A DNA stretch of 64,000 bases, from the NCBI RefSeq assembly GCF_000003855.2, contig NW_003101638.1, positions 53,519 to 117,518 of the forward strand, written 5' to 3'. This document shows, piece by piece, positions 36,191-48,645 of this stretch (positions are counted from its first letter, which is position 1; every line of letters starts with the position of its first letter). The position numbers were made by a program, and so were the translations under genes. Source of the stretch: Blastomyces gilchristii SLH14081. Taxonomy: Eukaryota > Ascomycota > Eurotiomycetes > Onygenales > Ajellomycetaceae. The notes beneath the pieces are model-generated. The model had not been told where the DNA came from. It was given only the letters and a program-made list of their open reading frames with translations, and made no database searches.

Positions 36191-36500
36191 TATAAGAGGC
36201 CTACACTGAATAGATCAGTATGATATTGATAGGTCTTATATAACAAAGAGAAAAACATTAGAGAAGAAAAAGAAAGAGAAAGTGTGAGAATCAGTGATCA
36301 AAGTGAATATTTATACATGTATGTGATGGTGTACATAGTGGAGCTTCGGGGCGGAAGAATCTATACGCGTTCATGGTGGCCGAGGATCAGTGATCAAGAA
36401 TGGCTAAGAATCGGAGCATACGCGTTTGAGAATGAAGTGGTTGGAATCTGTGAAGTGTAACGGAATAGTCTATATGATTGATCGGGCGCAGCCCGCCACA
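36191..36500 (-). repeat. 5' LTR of chromovirus 2 (310 bp)
   Basis: On the plus strand it runs from TATAAGAGGCC (the terminal TG pair now reads TA) to GCCCGCCACA. It keeps CpG-rich segments such as GGGCGCAGCCCGCC and GATGGTG-type sequence at its transcription-start side. Confidence 0.93.
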
Positions 36501-38558
36501 GAAAATCTTTGAAGTAATGAGGTTGAAAGCTGTAATATTTTTTCAAGATCACTCACATCTTTTCAGAGATGTAGATGACCTCTCACTCACTTTCTTTTAA
36601 AAATGTCTGACTTTACAGCCTGTGATAGTAGTAGTGAATAAAAGAGTGATATCTTTCAGAGAAGTGTATACAGAGAGAAATATATACTATAGAGACACAG
36701 ATTTGAGTGATTAATTAATCTTTGACTGATTTTTAAAAGAGAATTCAGTTACAGCTGACATGTGAGAAATCTCAATTATATTTCAATTATTGAGTGCAGA
36801 GTCTATAAGATATATTAGTATAACATTCTCATTGAATTTCACACTGCTGAATATAATAACTTTATTCTTTAAGAGATTTTATATTTTATATATTGTTCTG
36901 CTACAGTATTTAATTAGAATTATTTATTTACTATATTCAGTGAACTTGCTGCACTCTTTATATAAGCTTTCTTTTAATATGTAGAGAATTGACTCTACTG
37001 TCTACAAGTTCTTGATATGTGAATAAAGCTTGTTTTCTCAAGCTTTATATAAGATAAGTGAGGTTCTGTTCTTGAGTTAAACAATGTCTGAAAATAGAGA
37101 TGTGCTCATAGAAGCTATATTAATCTATGTTATCACTGTGAAGACAGTCTCTGCTTATAGAAAAATGAGAAGACCTGCTTGAATTATTATAGTATAAGCT
37201 TTTCAGATTACAGTTTAAATAAAGTATTCTGTCATATTATTTTAATTAAGAACATACAGCTTCATTGATTCTCATTTCATGCTGAATTCTGTAAGAACTG
37301 CTTATATTCACTGATCACTTATTTATGCAGTCTTATTAGAATAGATATAGACTATTCTAATACTTTAATTTTGAAAATGTTTCAGATAAAAGTCTATAAT
37401 ATTCAGCAGCTGATCTTTATTCTTTAAGAAGTAGATAGTTTTGTGACATGTGATATCATTCACTATAAGAAGCAGATATTTATAATCTTGTAGAGAAGAG
37501 AGAAAATCATCTAAATTTCTGAAGATTTTATTATTATCAGTAATGTCAAAGTGTGTAAGAAATTCCGCTTCTCACGGATTCTTTACCTTTATTTCTATCT
37601 CTCACATAATCAATACAGTTAGCGGCTCTTGACTACACACAACTAGACTGACCGTGTGACCGTGTCTGAGACCAGGACCAGATTTTTTGATAGTCTCATT
37701 ACCAATTCAACTGATTCCATTACACAGTTTTAACATTAGATAGTAGTCTCATACTGTCTCAGTGAGACTTACTGTCTACTCTTATCACATTTTTCAAATG
37801 AGATTATGATTTTCACTTCTCAATTTAAATTATTTTTATTACTTTAAATGACTTTAAATCATATTTGAGTATTATCAAAAAGTGTTACTTTTTAAAAAAT
37901 TAAAAATAGTCTAAAGAAAACCTTAAAATGTCTAAAAATAGTAACTTTATATCAAGAATGGAACTAAATGAAATCAAATGAGACCACTTTCTCATTTTTT
38001 TCAAGTCATGGTTTCATTTTAAGATCTGATATATAGTCACTTTGCATGTTTTTTTGATGGCAAGTCCCAGCGGGATTCACGCCAAGAAATGTATGGAACC
38101 AGACCAAATGAGACTAAATGTGAAATTCATGGTCCCGGCGGCCAGTCTACACACAACTATATAGACTGAAGTTCATAACTACTATTTATAACTCAGCTTG
38201 AATACTACTATATATATAATCTCTATATTTATCATTCTACTGTGAATACTTCAAGTAGCTATTAGTATATATTATATCAGGCTGGAAACATCTGAATAAT
38301 TGTCTGTAAGTACTTATTCTTACATTTCAAGCTCTGTCAGTCAGCAAATCACTTATTATTATAACTGAAAGAACTAGAAACTTATGTACTTTAATCTCTG
38401 TGAACTCTACTACAGACACTCAGAAGCAGCTAGTTAAATCATGAATAACTTCTGTAAAAGAAGTCTCAGAGAACTTATCAATTACTTATGAAATATTATT
38501 CTCTATATCTATAACAGAGAAACTCTCTGAATTTATAAATAAATTAGTCTCAGTGAAG
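36501..38558 (-). pseudogene. Ty1/copia pol relic, integrase part (5' block)
   Basis: Minus-strand reading gives an integrase core with LQDYKYLLLIVNDIT near 37500-37450 and IYFLKNKDQLLNIIDF just after. QAGLLIFL and AETVF follow near 37180-37140, then KFTEYSK near 36960 and VIIFSSVKFNENV near 36850. These are standard copia integrase and integrase-RT linker motifs, collinear with the RT part that resumes at 23295. MITE 2 interrupts it at 37644-38149. The stretch 38158-38558 stays open on the minus strand for long runs (for example 38686-38486), but I could not assign it; it should be the Gag/protease side. The rest of the element is expected to continue after 63975. Confidence 0.8.
37644..38149 (+). 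mobile_element. MITE 2, hAT-derived (506 bp)
   Basis: Termini are TAGACTGACCG and CGGCCAGTCTA, with a perfect 8-bp TSD, CACACAAC (37636-37643 and 38150-38157). It is nearly identical to MITE 1 and has no coding capacity. It keeps CC/GG and CpG at both ends (for example CCCGGCGGCC). It is inserted in the copia integrase region. Confidence 0.95.
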
Positions 38559-39640
38559 TCAAGATCAGGACAGGTCAACCGCTTCATCATGAACTCGCTC
38601 AATTTATCGAATAAGAACCCGTCAATAGATTCATCAAAAAGCCCTCGATCATACAAGCATTTTGACCCCATCGCAGACTGCATACCCTGTGTGGTGGTGG
38701 AGTTATCCAGCCAAATGTGAACCAGGCATCATTTGAAACTCCTGTGTGGAATTATTCCCTGTTCATTCCTATCACACCATCACCCTGAGTCAAATTGCCA
38801 TATAAATTGTAAGATGAAGAGACCTAGTCATATACATCAATCTTCTCAATTTTGGAAGATTTTCAATCTGTAATTGTGAAGATATCTGAAGAGCAATCTC
38901 TGTGAAAACTCTGTCTATCTTCAATGTTTCAAAACATCAATACCAAGTTCTACTCACATACTGCTCTTCTCAATCTGGCCCATTCTCAGCAGAAATATAC
39001 AAAAGAATATCTTGATAATAATATCAAGCACACAATCAGCAGACAAATCTGAAGTATAATCTCTGTAAAAATTGAAGTGTAATCTTCATGAAAACCCTGT
39101 CTATCTTTGATAATTCAAAACATCAATGCTAAGTCTCACTCATGTACTATTCTTCTCAATCTGGCTCATCTCTGATAAAAAGATATAAAAAGATACCTCA
39201 GTAATAGTATTGAGTATATAATTAACAGACATATTTAAAGAGTAATCTCTGTGTCTGTCTTTGATGTATCATATCAAGACATCAATGCCAAGTCTCACTC
39301 ATGTATCACCTCATTCAACCTAGCCTATCACCGGCAGAAAGATACAAAAAGATACCTTATTAACAGTATTTAATACATATTCAGCAGATAATGACAACTA
39401 TAAAATCAGTATATTTCAAGGTCTGACTGAGCCTTTGATCGCTGCACAGTGAGATATATTAAATCTAGTTTTAATATCTCAATATTCAATAGATTCTGCA
39501 AGAGATTGAGAACAACAATATCAGATTTCTATTGAATTTAAGAATTAACTCTATATTGATATAATCATTGACAAAGTCTTCTATTTTAAGATATAAATAA
39601 TCAGTTTCTCTACATTCTGCTGACAATATTTATATTATTA
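38559..39640 (+). promoter_or_regulatory. LINE L4 5' region with three monomers
   Basis: This block is homologous to 12022 onward and 23928 onward. It starts with TCAAGATCAGGACAGG, absent from L2, so the true 5' end of the family may be longer. A 43-codon upstream frame (38589-38720) is kept. Three tandem monomers begin near 38917, 39103 and 39259, against two in L1 and L2. It is more mutated than L2 but still CpG-containing to about 38700. L5 interrupts it at 39640. Confidence 0.7.
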
Positions 39641-40015
39641 TTATTATTATTATTATTATTCTTCAATTACAGATGTATACAGTCAGAGACTATGACATCT
39701 ACCTGAGAACCTTTAGATCTCAGAGTTTTTCCTATATCTATAAAGTCAACTATTATACATTTATCAATTTCAGATATGTAAAATCAGAAAATTCCAGCTC
39801 AGAATACAAAAACTGTTTACAAATTGCAGTATGTTAACACCTTCTGATAGTTTGAAATCATTTAAAAATATCATGACAAAGGAAAAGAGAACATAGTCTT
39901 AAATATAGACACATTAAATAGATAGATAGAAAAGAACAGAAAGAAATAAGTACAGTAAAGAGAGACTATAACAAAATAAAATTATTAAAAGATAGTGTAT
40001 AGCTGTTTTAACAGA

Positions 40016-40411
40016 CTATATCTAATCAACTTCCACCTCTTCATATTCAGATACTTCTGAATTCAGTCATTTTCTTATAGCTGCTTGAGTTTCTAATAGA
40101 AAGTCTATTAAGTATTTAATTTCTATCTCAGTTGAGAATAAGAATCTTATATTTAATTGATTTAAATCATACTTCTTCTTTAATCTGACTCTGAGACTAT
40201 TGTATAATGCATAATGTATGACAATATACTCAGGATTTTCATTTGCATTGCAGAATGAGCACTCTGTTGAATCAAATCTATCATCAAATCTTTATATATA
40301 GGATTTGAAATAATTATATCCTAGTTTCAGCTGAATTATAGATGAGAATATTTTCTTTTTATATTTAATTAAACAAGATTTCCACTTTGGTTTTGTTTCA
40401 AATCTTGAATA
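40016..40411 (-). pseudogene. LINE L5 ORF2, C-terminal fragment
   Basis: The minus-strand frame from 40411 to the stop at 40016 holds the C-terminal knuckle region (complement of TGCTCATTCTGCAATGCAAA near 40245). It was separated from the rest of ORF2 by the gypsy insertion at 40412. Confidence 0.85.
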
Positions 40412-40578
40412 TGTGGTTCGGAAGAACGTACGACCGCCGGATAATAACGCGGCCGCTTCTGAACTTGCTTACGCATGTAAAGAGGCCATAGCAGCCATCA
40501 ATTAATTTAGTGTACAGTATATAAGAAGCCGGCGTACGCCTGTAATTGTACACTGGCTCAAGCATCCTTTGAATCACA
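40412..40578 (+). repeat. 5' LTR of gypsy element G2 (167 bp)
   Basis: It runs from TGTGGTTCGGAAG to TTGAATCACA. A TATATAAG promoter box lies at 40518-40525. It is CpG-rich (ACGCGGCCGC near 40448), in contrast with an interior almost free of CpG. Confidence 0.95.
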
Positions 40579-40981
40579 TCTGATAGTATGTCTAAAAACT
40601 GGTGAGAAGTGCAGGCTTCTCCAGAACATGATAATTTCATCTACAAAGTGATTCATAGTTATCATACCAGTGTAATTCTAAAAACATCTCAAAAGATAGT
40701 ATATGAAGAGTGGTGAGTGAAAGAGCATCTGATTGATGCTGCTTTGCTTATTGAGGAAAAACTTCATACTCAGATGAATGTCATGTATAAGATGTGAATG
40801 AATGAGATGTGAGAAAGAGAATGAGAGCAGTGAATCAGATTTAAAGAAGTTCACTCTCTACTCAAAAGAAGAATAAAAAGAGAGAGTGATCATCACTGAA
40901 GTTATACAATAATAACACAAATTATATAATGATATAGTGATATAATAATAGACATTGTATGATTAATGAGAAATCACTGAA

Positions 40982-42400
40982 ATGAATATCTTTTCTAGTC
41001 AATACAAACATTCTTCTCTGCTATCTGAACTGAAAGGTATGCAGAACCTCTCAGAGAGTTTACTTAAAGTAGTCAGAAAAGCAGCTGAGACTGCTGAACT
41101 GAAATCAAAGCTCTGTACATGTATGAGAATTCTAAATGAAATTGAGGTCTTGTGTATGCAGTGGCAGCCTGAGACAGAAGTCAAATAACAATTGACATTC
41201 ACTGTGAATCAAGTATTTATAATGAAGAGCTTCACTGACACAATCATCATCATCAATAAGAATAGAGAAAATCAGGTCTTAGATCTGCAGTGAGAGATCA
41301 AATGTTTATACAGATAGATGACTATACTGAACCTGAAGATCTTATCATAATTGTTTATAACCTCTTCAAAAGTATACACATCATCAGAGATCACTGCACA
41401 GAATGAGAATCTGAGCATGAAATATATCAAGCTGAGAGATCTGTCAGAGTCACTAAGCTTCAATGATGACTGAAAAAATAATACTGCAATCAGCTGACTA
41501 AGTCAGATACAATCATATTATTGAATTGAATATGAACTTACAGACAGACAGTTAATGAAATTTCAACAAGTCTTAAGATCTGCTGTGTTTCTACATGAAA
41601 AAGCAAAGTCATTATAAATGACTGATGAAAAGATAAATCTCACAGATCTGAAGTGATATTTATTCTTATAAATATGAAATGAGTTTTTCAAATGAATCTT
41701 GTATAACTTTGAGAAAGTAAATATATAAGATAAGTATTATAAATACTTCACTGAGTGTAGATAAGTAAGTGATCTTATATTATACTTCACACACTTCAGT
41801 TTATACTATCTTGTGTTAAATGAAGAGCTTTCAACATCTTTCTATTTACAGATGTTTATTCATGATCTTATATCTGAGTTAAGAGTGAAATGAAAATGCT
41901 TAATCTCACAGTCAGGTACAGTGAAGAAAGCATATAATATTCTCATTGAATGAGAATAAGTGAGTCAATTATGACAGAAAATACTGCAATTGAGTATGTC
42001 TTAGCAGACAATAAGTAATCAGACTTCTATGACACAAGTCACACACTCAGATGTGATGAATCTAGATCTGAATGTTATTATTAAAGTACTGAATTCTCTG
42101 AAAAAGAGATTCTCTGAGTGAAAATCTTGATATCATGAGCATTGAGCTTGCTTCAACTGTGAATGTCAAAATCATGATGTAAAAGATTACACACAGTGTG
42201 CACAGTCAAGAGAAGTAAGAGAGTCAAAAAACTAGTAGAATCAGTGAGTTTGAAGACACTCACTGATATTCTATGAAAAGTCTTCAAGATGAAAGAGATG
42301 TTTATATTAGATGATTCTCTAAATTCTGTGAATATCAAGAGAAAGCAGGCTTCTGAATAAGATGCAGATGAGAATGAAGTGAATACTCATCTCAATATCT
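40982..42400 (+). pseudogene. G2 gag, decayed, with CCHC knuckle
   Basis: The frame begins MNIFSSQYKHSSLLSEL at 40982, is open for 68 codons and is then broken by stops. The nucleocapsid knuckle lies at about 42133-42175 and reads CFNCECQNHDVKDY, a CX2CX4HX4C motif whose last Cys is now Tyr (G to A). Gag forms the particle and binds RNA. Confidence 0.75.
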
Positions 42401-45400
42401 TAGAGTCTGAAATATTAATGTATAAAAGATACTTGAGTAAGAATTGAGAGATGACTGTAAAAGTGTTAGTGAACACAGAAGCTTTTATATAATATATTGA
42501 TAATTATATGATCTGAAGACTGAAAGAGGTTTATTGAGTGAAGAATCTCTGATATATAAGATTATCTGATAACTGATATTTAATATTATCTATAAGAGTA
42601 AGAGTTCTCTTGTAATTTGAAGAATGATCTTGCTACATTTGAGTGTGAGAGCTGCAGAATGTGAAATATGATCTTATTCTTGAACTTGATTGATTTCAAA
42701 GGTTCAATCTGCAGATTCAATGATGTACATATCATATGCAGTTGACTGATAGAAAGAAAATAGTTCATACAATTCTATTAACTGATATGAGAAGGACATT
42801 TCATGTCTCTGATATAGAAGAATTAAATCTGCTTACACATTAACAAGTAAAGAGAATGATTTGCAAGACCTCATTTAAAAGCATTCTGTATGTTATACAG
42901 GACCTGAAAGTGAAGGAAACTAAGATAAAGAATATGTAAGAGGACAAGTGTATAAAGAAGCTTCTGAAGAAGTATGAGAAGGTTTTTCAAACAGATCTTT
43001 CATCAGAATTATCACCAGAACAAGGATTCATACATGAGATTGACATAGAGAATGCGAAACCAGTCAATCAGAATGTGTATCCTCTGTCATAAACACATCT
43101 CAAAGAACAGAAGCATCAGATTACAAACCTTCTAGAATGTGATCTCATATAACTCTCATCAAGCATGTGAGGCTTTTCAGTTCTATTCATGAAAAAGACA
43201 GGTGAAGAGTAACAGATGTGTATCAATTATTAAGCACTTAATAAGCTTATGATTAAGAATGAATATTCACTGTTATGAATTTAACAACAGTTGAATACAG
43301 TTGAAAATACCTGATATCTATCAAAGATCAATCTTCTCTCAGAATACTGGTAGATTTATGTAGATAAACTATCAGTTCTATAAATCACATTTAATATATA
43401 ATAAGAGAAGTGCAAATTTCTGATAATGTTATTTAATCTGATAAATGCACCTGTCATCTTTCAAATGATGATGAATACAATTCTTTATAAACAGAATGAA
43501 ATCTCATGTCTTATATATCTTGATAACATTCTAGTCTTCTCAAACTCATACAATAAATATCTGAAGTATCTTGATAAAATGCTTACAACTCTGACAGAGC
43601 ATAAGCTCTATATCAAATTAACAAAGTGTGTATTTGAAATGAAAGAGTTAAAGTTTGTAGAATATGTAGTAAGTGATGACTGTATACACTTCATTCTGGA
43701 GAAATTGAATGTTATAGTGAATTGACTGTGAGTCTGTGACTGAGAAATGTACATCATGTATGACAGTTTCTTGAGTTGATCTTATATTACTGCAGATTCA
43801 TCAAGAATTTTGTATAAATATCTATATCACTCTTAGATCTCTTAAGAGAAATGAATACAAATCTGTGAAAGAAGAAGTTTCATTCAATCATCTGAAATGC
43901 TGTGTGTGAAGAGGCTTTTCTCACACTGAGAAAATATATAATAACATTCTCAGTGCTTATTCAATCAGATTATAATAAACCTTTCTACATCAAGATAAAT
44001 TCATCTGAATGAGCTATCAAAGATACTCTTCTACAGATGAGTAAGGACAGCAAGCTGCATCTGATAGCATATGATAGTAGAAAACTATCAGATGCTGAGG
44101 TCAATTACTCAGTGTATGAAAAGGAATTGCTAGTAATCAAGCACATACTGATGTTGTGAAATAGATATATTAACAATGAGTATACAACAACAGTGATCAC
44201 AGATTACAAAAGTCTTATCTATCTATAATTAATAATAAAACCTTTCAAATACTTAGCATGTTGAATCTCAGAGTTCTAAGTATATAATCTTAATATCAAA
44301 TACTGAAAGAAGTCAGATACTGTAATATCTGATGTAATCAGTTACAGATCTGATTTCATAAGTAAGAATTCTGTGAATTAGATATAAGAAAAGTTCATGT
44401 TAAACATGCTGAGAGAATGTAAGAAATCAGAATGAGTGAATACAATAATCTCTCACTTGAAGAATGATAAGATATCAGATGATAAGTGTCTTGTGAAAGT
44501 AGTAGAAGAGATACTTTCAAACTTCAAGCTGAGAAAATTGAAAAATGATATTATGCTTTACTGTGATGTAGAATATGTAAAAGCTCTCTATCTAAAACAT
44601 TCATTTAGATGTGACTTGATGACTCACATGCACAAGGAATTTAGTCACTTAGAAAGCCCTGAACTCATGAGTGTACTTGAATCAAGAGTGTACTAATCAA
44701 GCATGGCTAAGAATATTCAGATATACACTTATGAGTGCCTGAATTATCAGGTTGTAAAAGAATCTAAGAAAGAGTTAGAATATAAGAAAGTACAACATCA
44801 CATGAAGTGTATGATATAACTGTTTAAATGATGAGAAGTGAACCTCATAGACATATTACTGTGAATATCAAATGAAAATTGATAAATAATTATTGCTATT
44901 GATTATACTACTGACTGGTCAGTTGTGAAAGCAGTTTCAGAGATAACAGAGAAGATGATGATGAAGTTTCTATATAATAAGATCTATGTTAACTATGAAA
45001 TATCACATGAGATTCTAACTGATAATAATGTGAATCTTGTAGAAGAAGCAGTGAGGCATTTTATAAGTCAGTTATAGACAAGACATTGTAGAACAATATT
45101 ATATTATCTACAGATAAACAGAAAGATGAAATACTTGAATAAAATCTTGAACAACATGCTGATGAAATATCTAGTGAGTAAGCCTATGAGACTATAAGAT
45201 GAATATCTCAAGCAGGTGCTAGTAGTCATGTGAATTTGACAGTATACAGTCTTGAAGCATTCACTCTTCTATCTGTTGTATGAATTGCATCTGTGCATCT
45301 CAGAGAATGCTTTGAAAAAGGTGAGAGAGAGAACAGTGATTGTGAATACAACAGTTGTAGATAGAATAGTTGTGAACACAGCAGTTGCAGATATGAAATC

Positions 45401-45715
45401 AAGATTGAAAGAGATCAGTCATACATGTGCAAAAGCTAATGAGATACTTCTGAACTGAGCAATTCAATTGAAAAGAATACAAGACTCACTAGTTAAGAAA
45501 TTGAGTCTCAAGATGAGAATGTGAGTTCTCATACATAATGAGAGTTCTGAGAAGTTTCAACCTAGATGATTTGAGCTATATAAAATACTCAAATCACATT
45601 CTCTGAGAATATACACATTGAAAGAATCAGAGAAACAGATCTTATACAACTTAATAAATGATTTATATCTTATAAAAGCAAAGATATAAGATCTGAGTGA
45701 ATTATAATTATCTAC
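42401..45715 (+). pseudogene. G2 pol, decayed (PR-RT-RH-IN)
   Basis: Protease: VLVNTEAF near 42463-42486, the DTG triad changed to NTE. RT: LNKLMIKNEYSL near 43238, LFNLINAPVIFQMMMN near 43429, and the catalytic box YLDNILVFS near 43516 (YLDD with one Asp lost). The run 43426-43725 is open for 99 codons. RNase H: YEKELLVIKHI near 44117 and ITDYKSLIY near 44199. Integrase: zinc finger HMHKEFSH near 44627 with a distal C-L-N-Y pair (Cys to Tyr), and a core with IAIDYTTDWS near 44893, LTDNNVN near 45017 and a following Glu. The C-terminal part runs to about 45715. These motifs are of the Ty3/gypsy type. Confidence 0.92.
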
Positions 45716-46579
45716 AGCATTATTATCAGTGTTGAAAAAGAAGAAGCTTACAATTGAAAAGTCTCATGAAGTAAGAGAAATCATAGATACTTATGAATCA
45801 GATAATCTCACTTATTCTGATCTTTTCACAATTATAAGAAAAGAATGAGAAGAAATGAAGAAATCAGATGAATATCACACTTTAATAAGTAATAAGACTG
45901 TAGCTGATTGTATAATAACACACTGCAGACAGTAAGTATAACATGACAAAGAGCAGTCTCAAAGTAGCAGACTTACACATGAGTCAGATTGCAGGAGAAA
46001 AAGAAATTCAGAGTTAGATTTAACTATTTATATTAGTTCAATTATAGAGACAACAGAGAATAAATCATCTGAAATATTCACAGATGCATGAAATCAAGTC
46101 ATCTCAATTTCTGAGAATGCTCAGAGATTGAGTGAGATTAGTTTTAATGAACTGTTCACTGTAGTGATCTGAGTGAGTGAAGAGAGACAGTATAATATAT
46201 AAGACAGAATCATAAGATGAAAGCTGCTGAATCTAGTCACTAAATGCTGTATTATATAGAGATTATGTAAGAGTAGTAACTAGCAGACAAAGAAAAAGTG
46301 TAAGAAAAGAAAAGAGATAATCAATTAATTATCAACTGTAAGAGTCAGCTGTAAAAGATAAATGTTATTATATACACTTCATTCATTTTCATATGTCACA
46401 TATTTAATCTATTTTCAACATCACATCATCTGAAAAACATCAAAAATAAAGAAAATCTCAAAACTTGAGATCTGTAAGAGATTTAAGAGCTGTAAGTCAC
46501 TCTTACAACAATGCTGTACATGTCTCTGATTTCTCTACTACTCTATGTATGACATTAATATCATTTATTGCAAAGATTG
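45716..46579 (+). other. G2 post-integrase region, unassigned
   Basis: Decayed, probably once-coding sequence follows the integrase. A frame with KKKKLTIEKSHEV near 45736 can be followed for a stretch, but I recognise no domain. No RNA gene or repeat is visible. Confidence 0.4.
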
Positions 46580-47460
46580 ACTGAAATGTCAATATAGAAA
46601 TGTGTACACATGTGTGTAGAAAAATTGAAGAAGAGTGCAGAACTTACAGAATCAGAAAATAAGATAGAGAGCATGAAGATGAAAGAAATAGAAGAAGAAG
46701 AAGATACAGAACTGAATAAATGACAGTAGAAGCTATCTGAAGCTAAACACTTATAACTCAGTATACACACAATCTTCTCTGCAGAAGAGAGAAAGAAAGT
46801 AATAAAAGAAGCTTAAGTGTAGAAGAGAGTAGTCTCAGCAGTGTAATTATCTTTGATTAGAATGATCTCTGATATCAGAGCAACTAAGAATCATTATTAG
46901 TATATAAAAACTGCAAAATCAGACATGAGAACAGTTACTGAATAAACACCTACTGATCTTAGAGTTGTACATATAATTACAACATATATGAGACTTCTCA
47001 GAAAGAGAGAGAGAGACATGAGAGAATGCAGAAAGCAGAACACAGTGTGTGAACAGCTTATTCTCATAATAACATCTCAGACAAGATGTATGAGTCTTAT
47101 ACTCATAAGTATAAAAGAGTACAATATTCATGTTTCTGTTTCTGAAAATATGAATATCTTTTATCTATATCATGAAGTCAGATAATAGATGCTAGAGAAT
47201 AGACTGATACAGATTTATCATTCTGAAGAAATTTATCAGAGTGAATATCTCTATGATATTGAACTTTACAGTTGTAAAAGGTTTCTTAATATCTGTGAAT
47301 ATCATGACTTTGTATATAATAAAACTCATAACAATTTCTTCTAAGAACAGAAAAATCAGTGTTAGAAAGAAAAGATGAAAAAGAAAAAGACTTATAATCT
47401 TAATACTGTTAAGAAGAGAGATGATTCTCTGATATAAATAAATAATTATCTTATCATGAA
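46580..47460 (+). pseudogene. G2 third ORF, unknown protein
   Basis: One frame can be followed from about 46590 to 47190 and probably to 47450, interrupted only at codons explained by Gln or Trp loss. It includes KVIKEA and LIRMISDIRATKNHY near 46860, then the intact stretch 46988-47185, MRLLRKRERDMRECRKQNTV onward. It is basic and helical-looking and lacks any signal peptide or transmembrane segment that I can see, so an envelope role is not supported. It lies between integrase and the 3' LTR, where some Ty3/gypsy elements carry an extra gene or a captured host fragment. The function is unknown. Confidence 0.45.
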
Positions 47461-48478
47461 TATTTAAAATGAATATAATAATCAGTGTCTGTGACTGAGC
47501 TTCAGATAGTTGTGTTATATATTATTTTCATATAATAAATTATTCTAGAGATCAGTAAGAAGAGCAGAAGTGTATACACTGAGAAACATGATTCACTGAG
47601 CCTATGCAATATCTTCTTGAAATGAGAAGAGCTGGTAATGAAGGCAGTGACAGAAGCAGAAGTAGCAGGAGTAGAAGTTGCAGGAACAGAAGTAGTGAGA
47701 GTGAGAGAATCAGACACAGAAGCAGATGTAAGAGATTGAGAGAAAGTGACAGAGAAAGATACAGAGAGAGCAGAGAGAAACATAAGAGACTCAGTCATAC
47801 ATGACACAGACAATTCCTTCATTATTATGTTCTTCAAGTTTTTAATCAATAATTCAATATTGAGATGTTCACTATCATTGATGAATATGAATCTGTCAAC
47901 ATATAAAGATTCTATGTGAATAAAAATAAACATCAGCATCTGTATTCATGTAAAATTGTGGCAGAAAACATGATCAGAAGCTCACTAAGAAGAAAAATAA
48001 TTAAGAGTGTATGAGAAGATGAAGAAGATGTGTCATTCATAATAATATATTCTGATGATTGTTAGAAGATAAACAAGTTCTGATCATGTTTCACAATGTG
48101 TTACACTTACTGCTAATGAACTGCCTGGTATGAGCACTACAATGACACTTATTGTGAGAACAGAGAGTCATTGTCAGAAACATGTATAATGTGATAGATG
48201 AACAGATAGAAAGAGTTGAACAGAAGAAGAGATAGAAATCTTGAATAAGATAGTAATATTTCATAATAATGATGATAAAGAAGATGATTGAAGAATGAGA
48301 AAAGTTAGTGAATGAGAGATATAATATAGTAAAAATTTCTTTGTAAGAGTGTATGCAGAATGCTAGCTGAATCAGAGATAGGTCATACAATTATGAAATA
48401 CTAGTGGCGAGCTAATCCGCATGAAGCTAGAGTGTATAACATGATCACATGAGTGTGACTGAATCTGATGAAGGAGAA
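47461..48478. other. G2 3' region with purine-rich tract
   Basis: 47625-47790 is strongly purine-rich, built from AGAAGTAGCAGGAGTAGAAG-like steps. It gives Ser/Arg-rich codons on the plus strand and Ser/Thr-rich codons on the minus strand. Beyond it nothing is recognisable until the polypurine tract at about 48471-48477. Confidence 0.5.
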
Positions 48479-48645
48479 TGTGATTCAGAAGAATGTACAA
48501 CTGCTGGATAATAACACAGCCGCTTCTGAACTTGCTTACAAATGTAAAGGGGCCATAGCGGCGATCAATTAATTTAGTGTACAGTATATAAGAAGCCGGC
48601 GTACGCCTGTAATTGTACGCTGGCTCAAGCAATCTTTGAATCACA
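48479..48645 (+). repeat. 3' LTR of gypsy element G2 (167 bp)
   Basis: It starts TGTGATTCAGAAG, ends TTGAATCACA and has its TATATAAG box at 48585-48592. Its first half carries many C-to-T and G-to-A changes relative to the 5' LTR, while its second half keeps GCCGGCGTACGCC. Confidence 0.95.

Larger units (their letters stand above)
23296..36500 (-). mobile_element. Ty3/gypsy chromovirus 2, complete but split by LINE L2
   Basis: This minus-strand element has 310-bp LTRs at 23296-23605 and 36191-36500. Removing LINE L2 (23928-31528) and one 13-bp TSD copy leaves about 5.6 kb, as for the other chromoviruses. It lies in the copia pol: copia RT sequence ends at 23295 and copia integrase-side sequence resumes at 36501. 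The flanks GAATA and GAAAA match at 4 of 5 bases. A 112-N gap lies in gag. Confidence 0.93.
40412..48645 (+). mobile_element. Ty3/gypsy element G2, complete (8234 bp)
   Basis: Both LTRs are 167 bp with TG...CA ends. A 4-bp duplication AATA (40408-40411, 48646-48649) reconstitutes the LINE sequence CTTGAATAATG exactly. Order: LTR, gag with knuckle, protease, RT, RNase H, integrase, then an unusual 2.7-kb region before the 3' LTR. A purine tract GAAGGAGAA precedes the 3' LTR. It is a different family from the chromoviruses: shorter LTRs, a different RT and no chromodomain seen. Confidence 0.95.

Noticed and set aside
47502..47939. A 145-codon minus-strand ORF with a Ser/Thr/Pro-rich centre inside gypsy G2.
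   Set aside because: It is the complement of the purine-rich tract, has low-complexity composition and lies antisense to the element. No domain or start context supports it.
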